A stretch of 64,000 bases of DNA from Coenobita brevimanus (Eukaryota > Arthropoda > Malacostraca > Decapoda > Coenobitidae), in the NCBI GenBank assembly GCA_032717465.1, contig CM064715.1, positions 36,265,546 through 36,329,545 of the forward strand, in the 5' to 3' direction. A program made the position numbers and the translations under genes. This document shows positions 44,501 through 53,894 of this stretch, piece by piece (position 1 is the first letter of the stretch; each line of letters begins with the position of its first letter). Under the pieces are notes generated by a model that was given only the letters and a program-made list of their open reading frames with translations, made no database searches and was not told the origin of the DNA.

Positions 44501-46237
44501 CCTAGTGACAGCACATGCAGGGAACACATCAGGGACATCACAATCCTGGGACACAGTCACTGGCTCACTAGACAACTGAGGAGCTGGACACACTTGACTT
44601 CCACCAATATCATTTCCAAGTAAGAAAGTTACACCTGATATTGGGAGTGTCTCAACCAACCCAACCATAACGGAACCATTAACAAAACCAGACTCTAAAT
44701 TCACTCTGCACAGAGGGACAGAGAAGTAATTATTCCCTACACCTTGTAAGATTACAGTTTCATCAGAGGAATTAACATTAGAGCCTAGAACACTGGTCAG
44801 CATAAGGGATTGGCAAGCACCTGTATCACGATATATTTTAACTGATTTCCTGTCATTACTGTCCAGAGGACTGACAAAACCATCAGACAGGAAATTAGCA
44901 CATGAACTCTTGAGAGTGTCACCCACGTTACTGCTCAAAAGAGGAGCTCCATCATGAGAATTTAAGTTACCCCTCAAAGCAGGTTCAGTTAACTCAGTTA
45001 AAGAATTCTGGGAACTCTCAAGAGTGGACACTAGACCAATTGACTGAATATTTAAAGACTCCTTTTTGTTCACATCACGCTGTCTCCTGAAACATCTCTC
45101 CGTAGTATGACCAAGCTTACTACAATAAGTACATTTACTTTTCTGAAATCTAGAGGTGAAGCTGGTATTTACTTCCTGAGAAACATCATCCTTATTCTCT
45201 TTCCTGTTACCTGTACTCTGAGTAGAGGCAACGTACTTACTCTCAGCTTTCCCTTTTTCTCTAGAATATCTCTTGTGAGTGAGAACATACTCGTCAGCTA
45301 AAACTGCAGCGTCAGACAAATTATCTATTCTTTTCTCATCAAGATATAGGCTTACATCTTTACTAATACACCTTTTGAAGTCCTCCAGCAAAATCATCTG
45401 CTTAAATTTGTCAAAATCAGAATCCACATTCTTAGAATTTAACCACTGCTCTAACAGATCTTCTTTGATTTTTGCATACTCAACATGGGATTGCTTATCT
45501 TGCTTGTAAGTTGTCCTAAATTTTACTCTATAGGCTTCAGGAACAAGCTCATAGGCCTTAAGAATCAAGCTCTTAACTACATCATAATTATCAGATTGAT
45601 CCTGAGGCAAAGATGCATAAGTTACTTGAGCTTTACCGGTGAGAACAGTTTGAAGGAGTACTGGCCAATACTCCTTAGGCCAATTAAAACCTGTAGCTAC
45701 CCTCTCAAACAACTGAAAATACTTGGTTAAATCAGATTCATTAAAAGGAGGGACAAGTTTAACATTTTTAGCCACATCATAATCATCAGAGCTAGATGAT
45801 CCAGTTCCACCTTGTTTCATGCGATACTCATGGTCTGCCTGAATCCTAGCAAGTTCAATTTGTGCCTGAGCCTGTACCTGTGCCTCTTGAATACGAGCAT
45901 TTGCCTCCTTAACATCAGCCTCCTTAGCACGTGCTTGAAATTCAGCTTCCTTCACACGAGCCTCCTGCAGGGCTAGCTGTAACTTAGCTAATTCAATCTG
46001 CGTTTGCTCATTTGGAGGAGTTACATTAAACAAGCTTTCATTAATCATGTCAACAATTTGATCTTTAGAATGATGAGAGCGAACAGCAATTCCTAATTGT
46101 TGAGCAACGAGCTTAAGTTCATTCTTTGTTCTGTTTTCTATATCACACACTGTTTGCACATTTGACAAAAAATCTTTGGCTTCATCAAGTGTAGTAATAG
46201 TAGACATAATTAATAAGTAACAGTCACAAAATATCAA
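41600..46237 (-). CDS. Gypsy (Gmr1-type) gag-pol polyprotein, 1545 aa, intact
   Basis: All retrotransposon functions in one frame. Residues 75-145 are a glutamine/glutamate-rich coiled-coil-like region. 155-325 is a SCAN-like capsid region and 369-382 a CCHC knuckle (CTYCSKLGHTTERC). The aspartic protease has DTG at about 471. Integrase follows at about 695-1050: HHCC zinc domain, D in VLVDIVG, D in QSDRGSNF, E in GALERYHQ, then a C-terminal region. Reverse transcriptase comes after it at about 1140-1330 (FDLLKGYWQV, CVVYIDDVLIFSD). RNase H is 1424-1545 (VDASDTGAG, TIEKELL, YTDHNPL). Integrase before RT is the reverse of ordinary Gypsy and defines the Gmr1 group. All catalytic residues I can check are present. 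The true start is probably Met 11 (46207). Confidence 0.95.
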   Translation of the reverse strand: MIFCDCYLLIMSTITTLDEAKDFLSNVQTVCDIENRTKNELKLVAQQLGIAVRSHHSKDQIVDMINESLFNVTPPNEQTQIELAKLQLALQEARVKEAEFQARAKEADVKEANARIQEAQVQAQAQIELARIQADHEYRMKQGGTGSSSSDDYDVAKNVKLVPPFNESDLTKYFQLFERVATGFNWPKEYWPVLLQTVLTGKAQVTYASLPQDQSDNYDVVKSLILKAYELVPEAYRVKFRTTYKQDKQSHVEYAKIKEDLLEQWLNSKNVDSDFDKFKQMILLEDFKRCISKDVSLYLDEKRIDNLSDAAVLADEYVLTHKRYSREKGKAESKYVASTQSTGNRKENKDDVSQEVNTSFTSRFQKSKCTYCSKLGHTTERCFRRQRDVNKKESLNIQSIGLVSTLESSQNSLTELTEPALRGNLNSHDGAPLLSSNVGDTLKSSCANFLSDGFVSPLDSNDRKSVKIYRDTGACQSLMLTSVLGSNVNSSDETVILQGVGNNYFSVPLCRVNLESGFVNGSVMVGLVETLPISGVTFLLGNDIGGSQVCPAPQLSSEPVTVSQDCDVPDVFPACAVTRAKSKVTGDLEDNDDDDDVILADTFLANLDHSPDEAVPRSVDNLSRQELVELQVADPELKGLANSAYSEEESAGASTCYYVKSGVLMRKWRPPIASADCEWEVVHQVVIPRVCRQDIIRVAHDSSLAGHLGVRKTVARILKHFYWPGIFRDVSWYCKSCHTCQVVGKCNQTEKVAPLVPIPPFEAPFTRVLVDIVGPLPKTSSGFSYVLTLIDMATRYPEAIPLRNISAKNVVKEMLGFFTKFGLPKEVQSDRGSNFMSDVFKQSLKELGITQITSSAYHPQTQGALERYHQTLKSMLKKYCLEHQKDWDKGLPFVVFAARESPNESLGFSPFELLFGHEVRGPLKLLKECWLSEEDDVNLLEYVMKFKERLSTALQLARENLGAAQEKMKTWYDKKSRLRHFQPGDQVLILLPVHGQPLQAKFSGPYFVEKKLSDVSYVIATPDRRKSKQLCHINMLKLYHRRDENNPVCTVAVPPESTSEVLPCSMSLSDSLGKNPDIMNDLQTKLSHLPPKERQEFSALLQEYPQVFRATPGRTTVLMHDVDVGDAKPIKLPPYRVNPVKVPLIQKELGYLLDHKMIEPCQSEWSSPVTLVPKPGGSQRLCIDYRRVNQITKTDSYPLPRVEDCIDKIGKARYISKFDLLKGYWQVPMTERAREISCFVTLGKAFACSVMPYGMKNAPATFQKLMNVVTEGLAGCVVYIDDVLIFSDNWKDHLCHVSKFLERLVHANLVANLSKCEFGQAEVQYLGYVIGDGHVAPPGAKVQVISDLPRPKSRKELQRFLGMVGYYRRFVLNFSILVSPLTDLLKKGVEFVWTDNCESSFNKLKAILLSQPVLATPNFAKPFKMAVDASDTGAGAVLLQEDDQGIEHPVSYYSKKFTPPQKNYSTIEKELLALILGLQHFSFYLCSGFDPIVIYTDHNPLKFLSKFKDKNQRLTRWSLLLQEYSLDIQHVKGKENVIADCLSRL

Positions 46238-46267
46238 GCAATATCCTTATGATAATATCCTGAATAT

Positions 46268-46285
46268 CCTGATATGAGGTCGCCA
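46268..46285 (-). other. Gypsy primer binding site
   Basis: On the minus strand, six bases after the 5' LTR, TGGCGACCTCATATCAGG begins with TGG as required for pairing with a tRNA CCA end. The second Gypsy-type element (49857) has the same TGGCGACCTCAT, so the two share a primer tRNA. The tRNA is not assigned with confidence (TGGCGACC is seen in elements primed by tRNA-Arg). Confidence 0.7.
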
Positions 46286-46291
46286 AATTTA

Positions 46292-47073
46292 TGTTACGGA
46301 ACAGAGAAAGATAATGTACACTTTAAGTGAGAATACGAAGAGTCACTACTGTCCCGTAAAGTTCCAGGTTCAAAACAAAAGAGTTAGGTAAAATTACAAG
46401 TTAAAGTTTAATGCTCAAACTAACAACAAAACATTCAGGACTCATAAGGATAATGTAATGGCAAATAAACAGGTCAAATATATGGTTAACTGCAATAGCC
46501 TCTATTAACACGAAATTAGCAAGAATAAATTAATCTAAGTCAGCCCTGATAAAATGAGATACCAGATAATACTCAGTGAATGCCAGATAAATTATTACAG
46601 ATACAAAATAATATTAAAACTGATGGACATAAAGATCCCTACATGAATTACAAAAACTTCACTAGGCCTACAAATTAAACTTATGCTATACAGTACAAGA
46701 AAAATACAACAGTCATACTCAAATTACACACAGCTGCTAGATGTTTGGAGATTTCTTGAGCACTCACAATAATAATATCTGTACAGGGGAGGACAGAGAT
46801 GTGAACAAAATGAGGAGCAGATCTAAGTGGCAATGATGCAGAGACTGAGCTCATTATATAGGGGCCAGCAGAGCCTGATACAACTTGTAAGCAGGACGCG
46901 CAAATGAAGCCATGGGGACAAAGAGCTGATAATCCCGCTCTAAGCAACAGAGAGAACGACTTACTCTACTATAACGGTAGAAGGGGGAACTGAGGCAGAA
47001 CACGCTCGTGATCAAACATGCAGCATACTGAGCGTTAAAATTACACAAAGGATGATGAAATCATAGGCTATGT

Positions 47074-47077
<4 letters not shown>
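46292..47077 (-). repeat. Gypsy 5' LTR
   Basis: 786 bp copy of 40752-41537. It would hold the promoter. Small open frames inside it (for example 46681-46947) occur identically in the other LTR and are not taken as genes. Confidence 0.97.

Positions 47078-47163
<86 letters not shown>
47078..47163. repeat. (AT)n tract right of Gypsy element
   Basis: About 86 bp of AT repeats between the Gypsy 5' LTR and the LINE coding sequence. Confidence 0.95.
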
Positions 47164-47165
<2 letters not shown>

Positions 47166-48072
47166 CCAAATCTCAGACTCATGAGAACAACGCCAAAAAA
47201 TCCACCTCTTTGGCCATATGTTACCTGATTATTCTGAGACACGTTTACATAATGAAGAGAGCTAGTAGTTCCATTTTCTATGCCAGCATGAAGCTGTCTA
47301 ATAACATAATGATTAACAATTGAACTCATAGTACTTTTAACAAAAATATAGCTGTATTCGGCATTACTATCAGCAGAAGCTAAATCAGAACTTTATGAAG
47401 TAAATTGTCAGCCTTTTCATTGAAAGGTATCCCAGCATGGGAAGGAATCCATGTGAAGCGGACTTTATGAGCTGTGCTTTCAATAGGTAGGATGGTTGAT
47501 GGACATCTATTGACTTTATCAAAATCTGTGGAAGTAGTAGACAGTAATTCATATAGAACTCTCTGACTGCCATAATTAGAAATAGGCTATACATCCTTAG
47601 ATAAAGATACTACACAACCAACTCCCTTTTCTATAGAATATAGTTCGGCCCTTGTAGAAAAAAGACAGTCAGGGAGTCTTTTTGAGATTACAGCGTCCAT
47701 GTACTGTGAGGGAGATTCATAAACCCTAATGAGTATCCCACACCCAGACTTGGTTCCATCAACAGACCCGTCACAGTATATGAGTACACACTGGTGACGA
47801 CTGGCGGTCTCCATTTTTTCCATGAAGAGCGACTGAAGTTCACAAGGCAGCCAGTGATCCTTGGGCTTAGTCAATTTCTCATTATCCACAATTACTCCAC
47901 GAGGACTCCAGGTGGCCCGACCTTGTGTTTGTATTAACTTAATACAAAGAGTAAGTACACTGAAATGACAAGAGTTTTTACATACAACCAAGGTACGTGT
48001 ATGAAGGTGAACGAGTATTGTTATGAAAGTACAACAAGAAGTGTCTTCTATGTTCAGACCCGCAATTAACAC
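47164..48072 (-). pseudogene. I-type LINE RNase H region
   Basis: Minus-strand coding for RNase H, which removes RNA from the RNA-DNA hybrid: VLIYCDGSVDGTKSGCG (catalytic Asp) and STRAELYSIEKG (Glu) at 47590-47790, then FTWIPSHAGIPFNEKADNL (His, Asp) at 47400-47460 in a shifted frame. A C-terminal helix region (QNNQVTYGQRGGFFG) runs to the (AT)n tract at 47163. Before the tract the protein reads LMSLRFGY, and the next recognisable residues lie at 40500-40560, beyond the Gypsy element. The RT part is missing on the right. Confidence 0.8.
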
Positions 48073-48309
48073 AGGTCTGCGTCATTTCTGAGGTCGAGGT
48101 TTTTTCACCTTTACTTTAATAATCCTTGCTTGCTAAATTCAAAAACGAAAATTATTTTTTAAAAACAAATCAAGTTTTTAATCTAGGCCTGATGTCAATT
48201 ATTTTTAAAAGTGCGAAAGTTTTTGCATGATGAAATAATAATAATGTAATTCATTTTGCTCAGTCAGGTGATGTTTTATTCTGCCAATATTTTTTAAGTA
48301 TTGTTTTCT
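48073..48309. other. Unassigned sequence
   Basis: AT-rich, nothing recognised. Confidence 0.3.
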
Positions 48310-48809
48310 GATGATACCGTATGGCTTGATTCATAGAACGTCTGTGACTGGCCAGCAATACCTGAACTGGAACCAGTTCGTCCAATGTTTTGACACATCG
48401 TCTTGTCAACCCACAGGAGATTCCACTTCCACCACTACACATAAAACTTGGACTAGTGAAGGATTTTGTCAGGGCGCTCAACAAAGAAAACTAAGTTTTC
48501 ATTTTTCTGAAACAGAAATTTCCACATCTCAGCAATGCCAAACTGGAAGCAGGTACTTTTTGATGGTCCTCAGGGAGCTCATGAAAGACGTTTACTTCGA
48601 CAAAACAATGGAGGACAATGAGAGGAATGCCCGGCTTTCATTCAAGTCTATTTTCGCAAACTTTCTGGGCAATCACCGACGTCGAGAATATGAGTGTTGT
48701 AGAGGAACTTCTGCCAAACTTCCAGTTTCTTGGTGCACGCATGTCTGTAAAGACGCATTTTCTCAGTTCGCATCTAGACTACTTTCCAGACAGCTGCGAT
48801 GATAATGAT

Positions 48810-49854
48810 TGTCACGAATCAATTCGCGACATTTCCCTTTTGTGAGAAGCCACGAACTATTAGTGGAAAACTCACTGTGTATCGCTCAGTTAACCGTTTC
48901 TCTCTCCATTTCGGGGTATACTTTTCAAAACATTCGTCACTGTTCAAAAGTGACCGATTTAATGCACGTCAAGAAGTGCGCTACTGAGCGATACTATTGT
49001 TTCTTCATTGTTCGCCTCTGCTTGCCTAAACCGTTAGCCACGCCTTCTTCCGGTGGCTTGTGCGTCCTGCCCATACAATGTATTTTGAAGGCAGTCGAGT
49101 GTTTGTTGTGACGGAGGAAGGTCCTGTGCTCCAGAAGTGTGAGAGGTCGCTAGCACCCAAGCTCCACTGAGGCAGTTAATCCAGTCCTCCCACCCCCCAG
49201 GTGATACACAGCATTCATCGACCGGTATTTCCTTTTTGTATAATCCTAGTTTTAAGAGCTTAGTTAAGGTGTTTTTTCCTAGGCGTAAGTATTTAGCTTT
49301 TGTGTGAGTAAGTGAGTGCGTCTCATTAATTTGATTTGAATTGTAACGTTAAATTTATTTTTTTGTAATCAATAAATTTAACAGTTCCTTTCTTGAGCTC
49401 AGTGTAAAGTAAAATCTTGTTTCATTTCTCCAAATTAAGCTTATTTTCCATATAGCTCCTAGCTTGCATAAACGTTTTACTATTCATAACTGGTACTTAG
49501 ACCAGTCTTGTTGTAATAACTTAAAATCCGTTGTGCCATAGGAGTTAAGCATCGGCAAGAACCTGATGTTAGTATTAGTTATTTATTGTCAGGGGTGAAG
49601 TAACTTTCTCCAGAGGCTAACAGTACAGTAATTCAGCAATTGTGAGTAATTAGTCTCTGCTGTGTACTGTTGAGAAAGTTTATAAATTCTCGTTCTTAGA
49701 GAATCGTAGCAAGTCAGCGTAAAGTAATCGTTGCTTGATGTAGCAAGACAATCATTGTCCCTGCTCTTTAATATTATTGAATATTATTATCATTTTAAAT
49801 AATATTTAAGCATTTATTTCAAAATTACCCTGATAATATAAAAACTCCGTGACA
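48810..49854 (+). repeat. 5' LTR of the pol-deleted element
   Basis: 1045 bp, TGTCACGAATC...CCGTGACA, a duplicate of 53895-54939. The terminal TGTCACG and CGTGACA are mirror images. Next to it TTGGCGACCTCATTCC is the primer site. Confidence 0.95.
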
Positions 49855-50258
49855 ATTGGCGACCTCATTCCAGGATATTAACTCCTAGCTATAAAGCTAT
49901 TCACGAGATAGTGCTCACTCATTCATATTTAGGTATTTATAATTAAAGTTTATAGGCACAAGTTTACTGGTGGTTACCGTTGATTTAGCAAGTGAATTTT
50001 TGCTTTATTAATCAATAGAATACTTAACTCTAGTTTGTTCTTGGTAACGCCAGACGATTTTATTCGCTCCTGGGTAGCCGCCGTACCCATTGTGTTAATT
50101 ATTGAGAGTTCTTAGTTATTTGCATATTTGATTTATTCTTTGCCAGTTAACTAGATAAGACTGGTCACCACTAGCTTGTGTCTGTATTCTTTGTGTTATT
50201 AGCATTTGTTTGCGAAGCAGTCAGTACTCAGTTTCGGTTTACTTAATAAATTAGCGCC

Positions 50259-52022
50259 ATGGCTACTGCTGTATTTTTACAGGAAGCCAAAGATATGGGT
50301 CTTACAGACCCAACCGAAATTAAAGAGTATATACTCTCACGGCATAATCAGGAGCAGCAGCGCAAGAATGATGCCCGTGAAGAGCGTAAGATTCAGCACG
50401 AATACGAGCGGGAACAGCGTGAATACGAGCGAGAACAGCGTGAGGAACGTGAAAGAAAGCGTGCATATGAACAAGAGCAGCGTGAGAAGGAGCGTGAACA
50501 CGAGCAAAAACAGCGCGAACTCTACTTGGAACACGAGCGTGAACGACATGAACGCGAGCAAGAACAACGTGAATATGAACGTGCCGAACGAGAGGCACGA
50601 GAAAAACATGAACTTGAGGTGCTGAAGCTCCAGCGAGATTCCTTGGCTTCAGACACGTCTGGTGCAGTTGGTCCAAGCTCCACGAGCGTTCTCCCTGCAC
50701 ATGTCCTGGCGACCCCACGCATCAAGCTTCCTTCATACAAGGAAAGCGAGCGAATCGAGCCGTACATAGCTCGTTTTGAGGACATGGCAGACATGTATCA
50801 ACTGGATGAGGCAGCTAAGCGGATCCAATTTCTTAGTTTATTTGAGGGCCCTGCCCTCGATATTCTCCACAGAATTCGTGGAGACAATCTCACATACGAG
50901 ATGATGAAAGCTGCACTCATTAAGGCGTATGGTCTCACAGTAGATGACGCCAAAGTTCAGTTCATGCGAGCTCGTCTCCAAGACAAGGAGACAGCTGTTC
51001 AGTTCCTTGATCGTCTCACAGCTTACTTAAATGAGTGGATGGAGAAAGATGAAACTCCTTCCACGCGTGAGGGGATAATTGACCTTATGCTGCGTACACA
51101 GCTAGAGAGGTCGTGGCCTGCTGAGCTCATAGCACAGCTTAAGATCTGCCAGGTGAAAGATGCCAGCCAAATGGCAGAGAAGACTGACACATTCTTTACT
51201 GCATACGGGTATCAAGCTCGTAAGCAAAACACCTGGAGCAGAAAAGATACTGCCAAGTCCGGGAAGCCGTCTCAGACTGAACCCCAGCAACAAGGCCATT
51301 CTCAGAATAATGGCCAAGGTCCAAAACCGCAGTGGAAGGACCAGGGGCAAAACACTCAGAAACTTGAGTGGAAGAGGTACAACAAGTACCCTAACCAGCA
51401 GCAGTATCAGCCACGCAACCGACCGTCGGGACAAACTTTTTCACCACCAGCTCAAAAGAGGCAGGAAGCGAATGCAGCCTTCATTCCTCAGCAGCAGCAT
51501 GGTGGTCACGTCCCTACCAGTGTGGGTACTTCCCCACAGTTCACTAGTCCCACAGTGACAGTGAACCCCCCTCCACAGATGGCCAACGTTCCATCTTCCC
51601 AATATAACCCTCAAGGCACAATGTTTGCCGCATCAATTCAGCAGCCTCATGAGTGGCTAGCTGCTTCCTCCACAGGCCCTCCCACAGGTGACAGTACCTT
51701 CCTTGTTCAGCCAGGGTTTGTGGGAGACATTCCTGTGAAGGTCCTGAGAGACAATGGTTCCTCAGGTTGCTCTGTCAAGCAGAGTTTAGTTCGGCCTGAG
51801 CAGTATACAGGTCGACAGATCCATGCAAAGCTTATTGATGGATCAGTGAGATTGTTCCCTGAGGCTTGTATCCAGGTGGCATCTCCATTTTATACTGGTA
51901 CGACACTTGCAGTTGTCATGCCAGAACCCTTATTTGAACTCATCATTGGAAATATTAATGGAGTCAAGGATAGTTGCTCCGATGATGATGCTACGCAGAC
52001 TTCGGCTGCTGTGGTAACATGA
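50259..52022 (+). CDS. Gmr1-like gag with fused protease region, 587 aa
   Basis: Forms the particle shell and packages RNA. Residues 27-128 are an almost uninterrupted charged coiled coil of EREQREYE-type repeats. 150-320 is a capsid region (IKLPSYKESERIEPYIARFE) related to the SCAN-like gag of the intact Gypsy element. 330-460 is a Gln/Pro-rich linker without any CCHC knuckle. From about 480 comes a protease fold beginning VKVLRDNGSSGCSV, where the DTG triad reads DNG. The Met at 50259 lies ~400 bp after the primer site. The frame ends at a TGA (52020-52022), beyond which the same frame stays open to 52263. The stop sits where the intact element has Arg in AVTRA, so a CGA to TGA change is likely. 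Confidence 0.9.
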   Translation: MATAVFLQEAKDMGLTDPTEIKEYILSRHNQEQQRKNDAREERKIQHEYEREQREYEREQREERERKRAYEQEQREKEREHEQKQRELYLEHERERHEREQEQREYERAEREAREKHELEVLKLQRDSLASDTSGAVGPSSTSVLPAHVLATPRIKLPSYKESERIEPYIARFEDMADMYQLDEAAKRIQFLSLFEGPALDILHRIRGDNLTYEMMKAALIKAYGLTVDDAKVQFMRARLQDKETAVQFLDRLTAYLNEWMEKDETPSTREGIIDLMLRTQLERSWPAELIAQLKICQVKDASQMAEKTDTFFTAYGYQARKQNTWSRKDTAKSGKPSQTEPQQQGHSQNNGQGPKPQWKDQGQNTQKLEWKRYNKYPNQQQYQPRNRPSGQTFSPPAQKRQEANAAFIPQQQHGGHVPTSVGTSPQFTSPTVTVNPPPQMANVPSSQYNPQGTMFAASIQQPHEWLAASSTGPPTGDSTFLVQPGFVGDIPVKVLRDNGSSGCSVKQSLVRPEQYTGRQIHAKLIDGSVRLFPEACIQVASPFYTGTTLAVVMPEPLFELIIGNINGVKDSCSDDDATQTSAAVVT

Positions 52023-52025
52023 GCC

Positions 52026-52600
52026 ATGACTGAGGCTCCAGACTGTGTCACCCCAGTGATCATTGAATCGCCGCAAGATCTGATGTGTAGTCAACTTGTT
52101 GTGCAAGAACAACATTCTGACCCGACACTTGCTGCCGTGCGGAACAAACAAAAGGGTCGAGTGATTAAGTATTCACGGGAGGTCGAGCCAAGTTCCTTCG
52201 TAAACAAGGACGGCTCTACCGTGAGTCACGAACACCCGAGGGCGAGGTTCGACTGCAGTTTGTAGTTCCCGCCAAGTACCGCCTAGCAGTGTTACAATGG
52301 GGTCATTGTTCAGCCTCAGGAGGTCACATGGGCAAAAGGAAGACCCAGGGCCGTATCCGAGCTGACTTTTTCTGGCCAGGGATGGGACGAGACATAGATA
52401 GTTTTGTCCGTTCCTGCCGGTGTGTGTCAAAGTAACACCACTAATCAGGGACATGTCCTTCCTGTGCCATTCATAACCACACCTGTAATCTCTGAGTCAG
52501 TTGAGAGACAGGGTAGTGGTGAAGTGGGTGCAGACCTGACGTCTCGCCCATTGGCCCCACAGGACACATTATGTCCAGGGCCTGTACATACATATTATGT
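52026..52600 (+). pseudogene. Remnant of pol: integrase zinc domain
   Basis: Continues in the gag frame after the TGA (EQHSDPTLAAVRNKQKGRVI), then a one-base loss near 52213 changes frame. The shifted frame carries VVPAKYRLAVLQWGHCSASG, GHMGKRKTQ, DFFWPGM and SFVRSCRC, the HHCC N-terminal zinc domain of integrase, to about 52434. A short linker-like stretch (NTTNQGHVLPVPF) follows, and then the similarity ends. It sits directly after protease, so this element too had integrase upstream of RT. Confidence 0.8.
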
Positions 52601-53320
52601 ACCGTAAGTTAAGGGGGAAGTTGAGAGGCAACTTGAGGCTATGGAAGACCCAAGTTTGCACAAGGATTCTCAGCTCCCCGATACTAATATAAGTACTGTA
52701 GGTTAAGGGGGAAGTTCGAGAGAGAACTCCGCAGAGGCGACTCGAGGCTATGGAAGACCCGAGTTTGCACAAGGATTCTCAGCTTCCCGGTACTAATATA
52801 TGTACCGTAGGTTAAGGGGGAAGTTGAAAGGCGACTTGAGGCTATGGAAGACCCAAGTTTGCACTAGGATTTTCAGCTCCCTGATACTAATATAAGTATT
52901 GTAGGTTAAGGGAGGAAGTGAGAATTCTGCAGAGGCGACTTGAGGCTATGGAAGACCCGAGTTTGCATAAGGATTCTCAGCTCCCCGGTACTAATATAAG
53001 TACTGTAGGTAAAGGGGGAAGTTCGAGAGAGAACTCCGCAGAGGCGACTTGAGGCTATGGAAGACCCAAGTTTGCACAAGGATTCTCAGCTCCCCGATAC
53101 TAATATAAGTACTGTAGGTTAAGGGGGGAAGTGAGAACTCCAAGAGGCGACTTGAGGCTATGGAAGACCCGAGTTTGCACAAGGATTCTCAGCTTCCCGA
53201 TATTAATATAAGAACTGTAGGTTAAGGCACAGGTTGAGGACCCGTGTGCAGTTCGAGGCTATTGAAGACCCGAGTTTGCACAAGGATTCTCAACTTCCCG
53301 ACACTAATCGTGTGCTATAA
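52598..53320. repeat. ~100-bp tandem repeat, seven copies, inside the LTR element
   Basis: Each unit contains GAGGCTATGGAAGACCC(A/G)AG, TTTGCACAAGGATTCTCAGC and ACTAATATAAGTACTGTAGG, followed by TTAAGGGGGAAG and a variable GA-rich part. Seven units begin at intervals of about 95-110 bp. The array occupies the place where integrase core, RT and RNase H would lie. Confidence 0.92.
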
Positions 53321-53894
53321 TTAATGGCGACCTCGATTGTACGTCGTAGCACTGACTGTTAGGCAGAGAGAGTAATAGTAACATAATAAAATTTTGTCTC
53401 ATTGACACTTTTGATGCTCCACCTCAATTGGTTTTGCAGGTTCAGCAATGGGTGTAGCAGTTTTGCTATGCGGGCCAGCTGATCGTCTGCCGCACGCTGC
53501 CGCCTCTTCTCTGCCTTCGTCGTCGTCATATTATTATTATTGTGTCATTTTACACATAGGTACAGTCACACTACAACTGTCACACCTACACCGTGTATTA
53601 CATACATCACACTACACAACAATTAGTTGTCAGTGTAAATGTAGCGACTTTTCGCTCAGTTTGACCTGAGTACAGGATTTTCACCGTCGTCACGGAGTTT
53701 TTCCCTCAAGCTTGCTTCTATTAACGTAAATACGAGGTTTTTTCGCTCACTGGCAACTGCGACTTTCTCCTGTAGCAGGATAGCACACACACCACAGTGT
53801 GAATCTTGTGTGAATGACTTAGGATGTGTACATATATATATATATCCACAAATTTTTTCCCATAAGGAAAAAATTTAATTTTGTAGGGGCGTAA
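53321..53894. other. 3' internal region of the pol-deleted element
   Basis: No coding seen. It carries AATAAAATTTTG at about 53385 and a stretch (TTTTTTCCCATAAGGAAAAAATT) near 53851-53875 that forms a small hairpin. AGGGGCGTAA directly before the 3' LTR is the likely polypurine tract. Confidence 0.5.

Larger units (their letters stand above)
40752..47077 (-). mobile_element. Ty3/Gypsy LTR retrotransposon, Gmr1-type, intact
   Basis: A 6.3-kb element on the minus strand with two 786-bp LTRs (40752-41537 and 46292-47077), TGTTACGG...TGTAACA. By eye they differ at one base (41493 T, 47033 C). It has a primer site (46268-46285), a purine-rich tract beside the 3' LTR, and one uninterrupted gag-pol ORF. 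It was inserted into an (AT)n tract, so the target duplication cannot be told from the repeat. Near-identity of LTRs plus an open frame indicates a very recent insertion, possibly still mobile. Confidence 0.95.

Noticed and set aside
48809..49111. 100-codon frame at the start of the 1045-bp LTR, repeated at 53894-54196
   Set aside because: It lies within the LTR and is present twice only because of LTR duplication. Sequence has no recognised domain.
50337..50794. Minus-strand frames of 90-132 codons opposite the gag coiled coil
   Set aside because: They are antisense shadows of the repetitive GAR/CGT-rich coding of the plus-strand gag.
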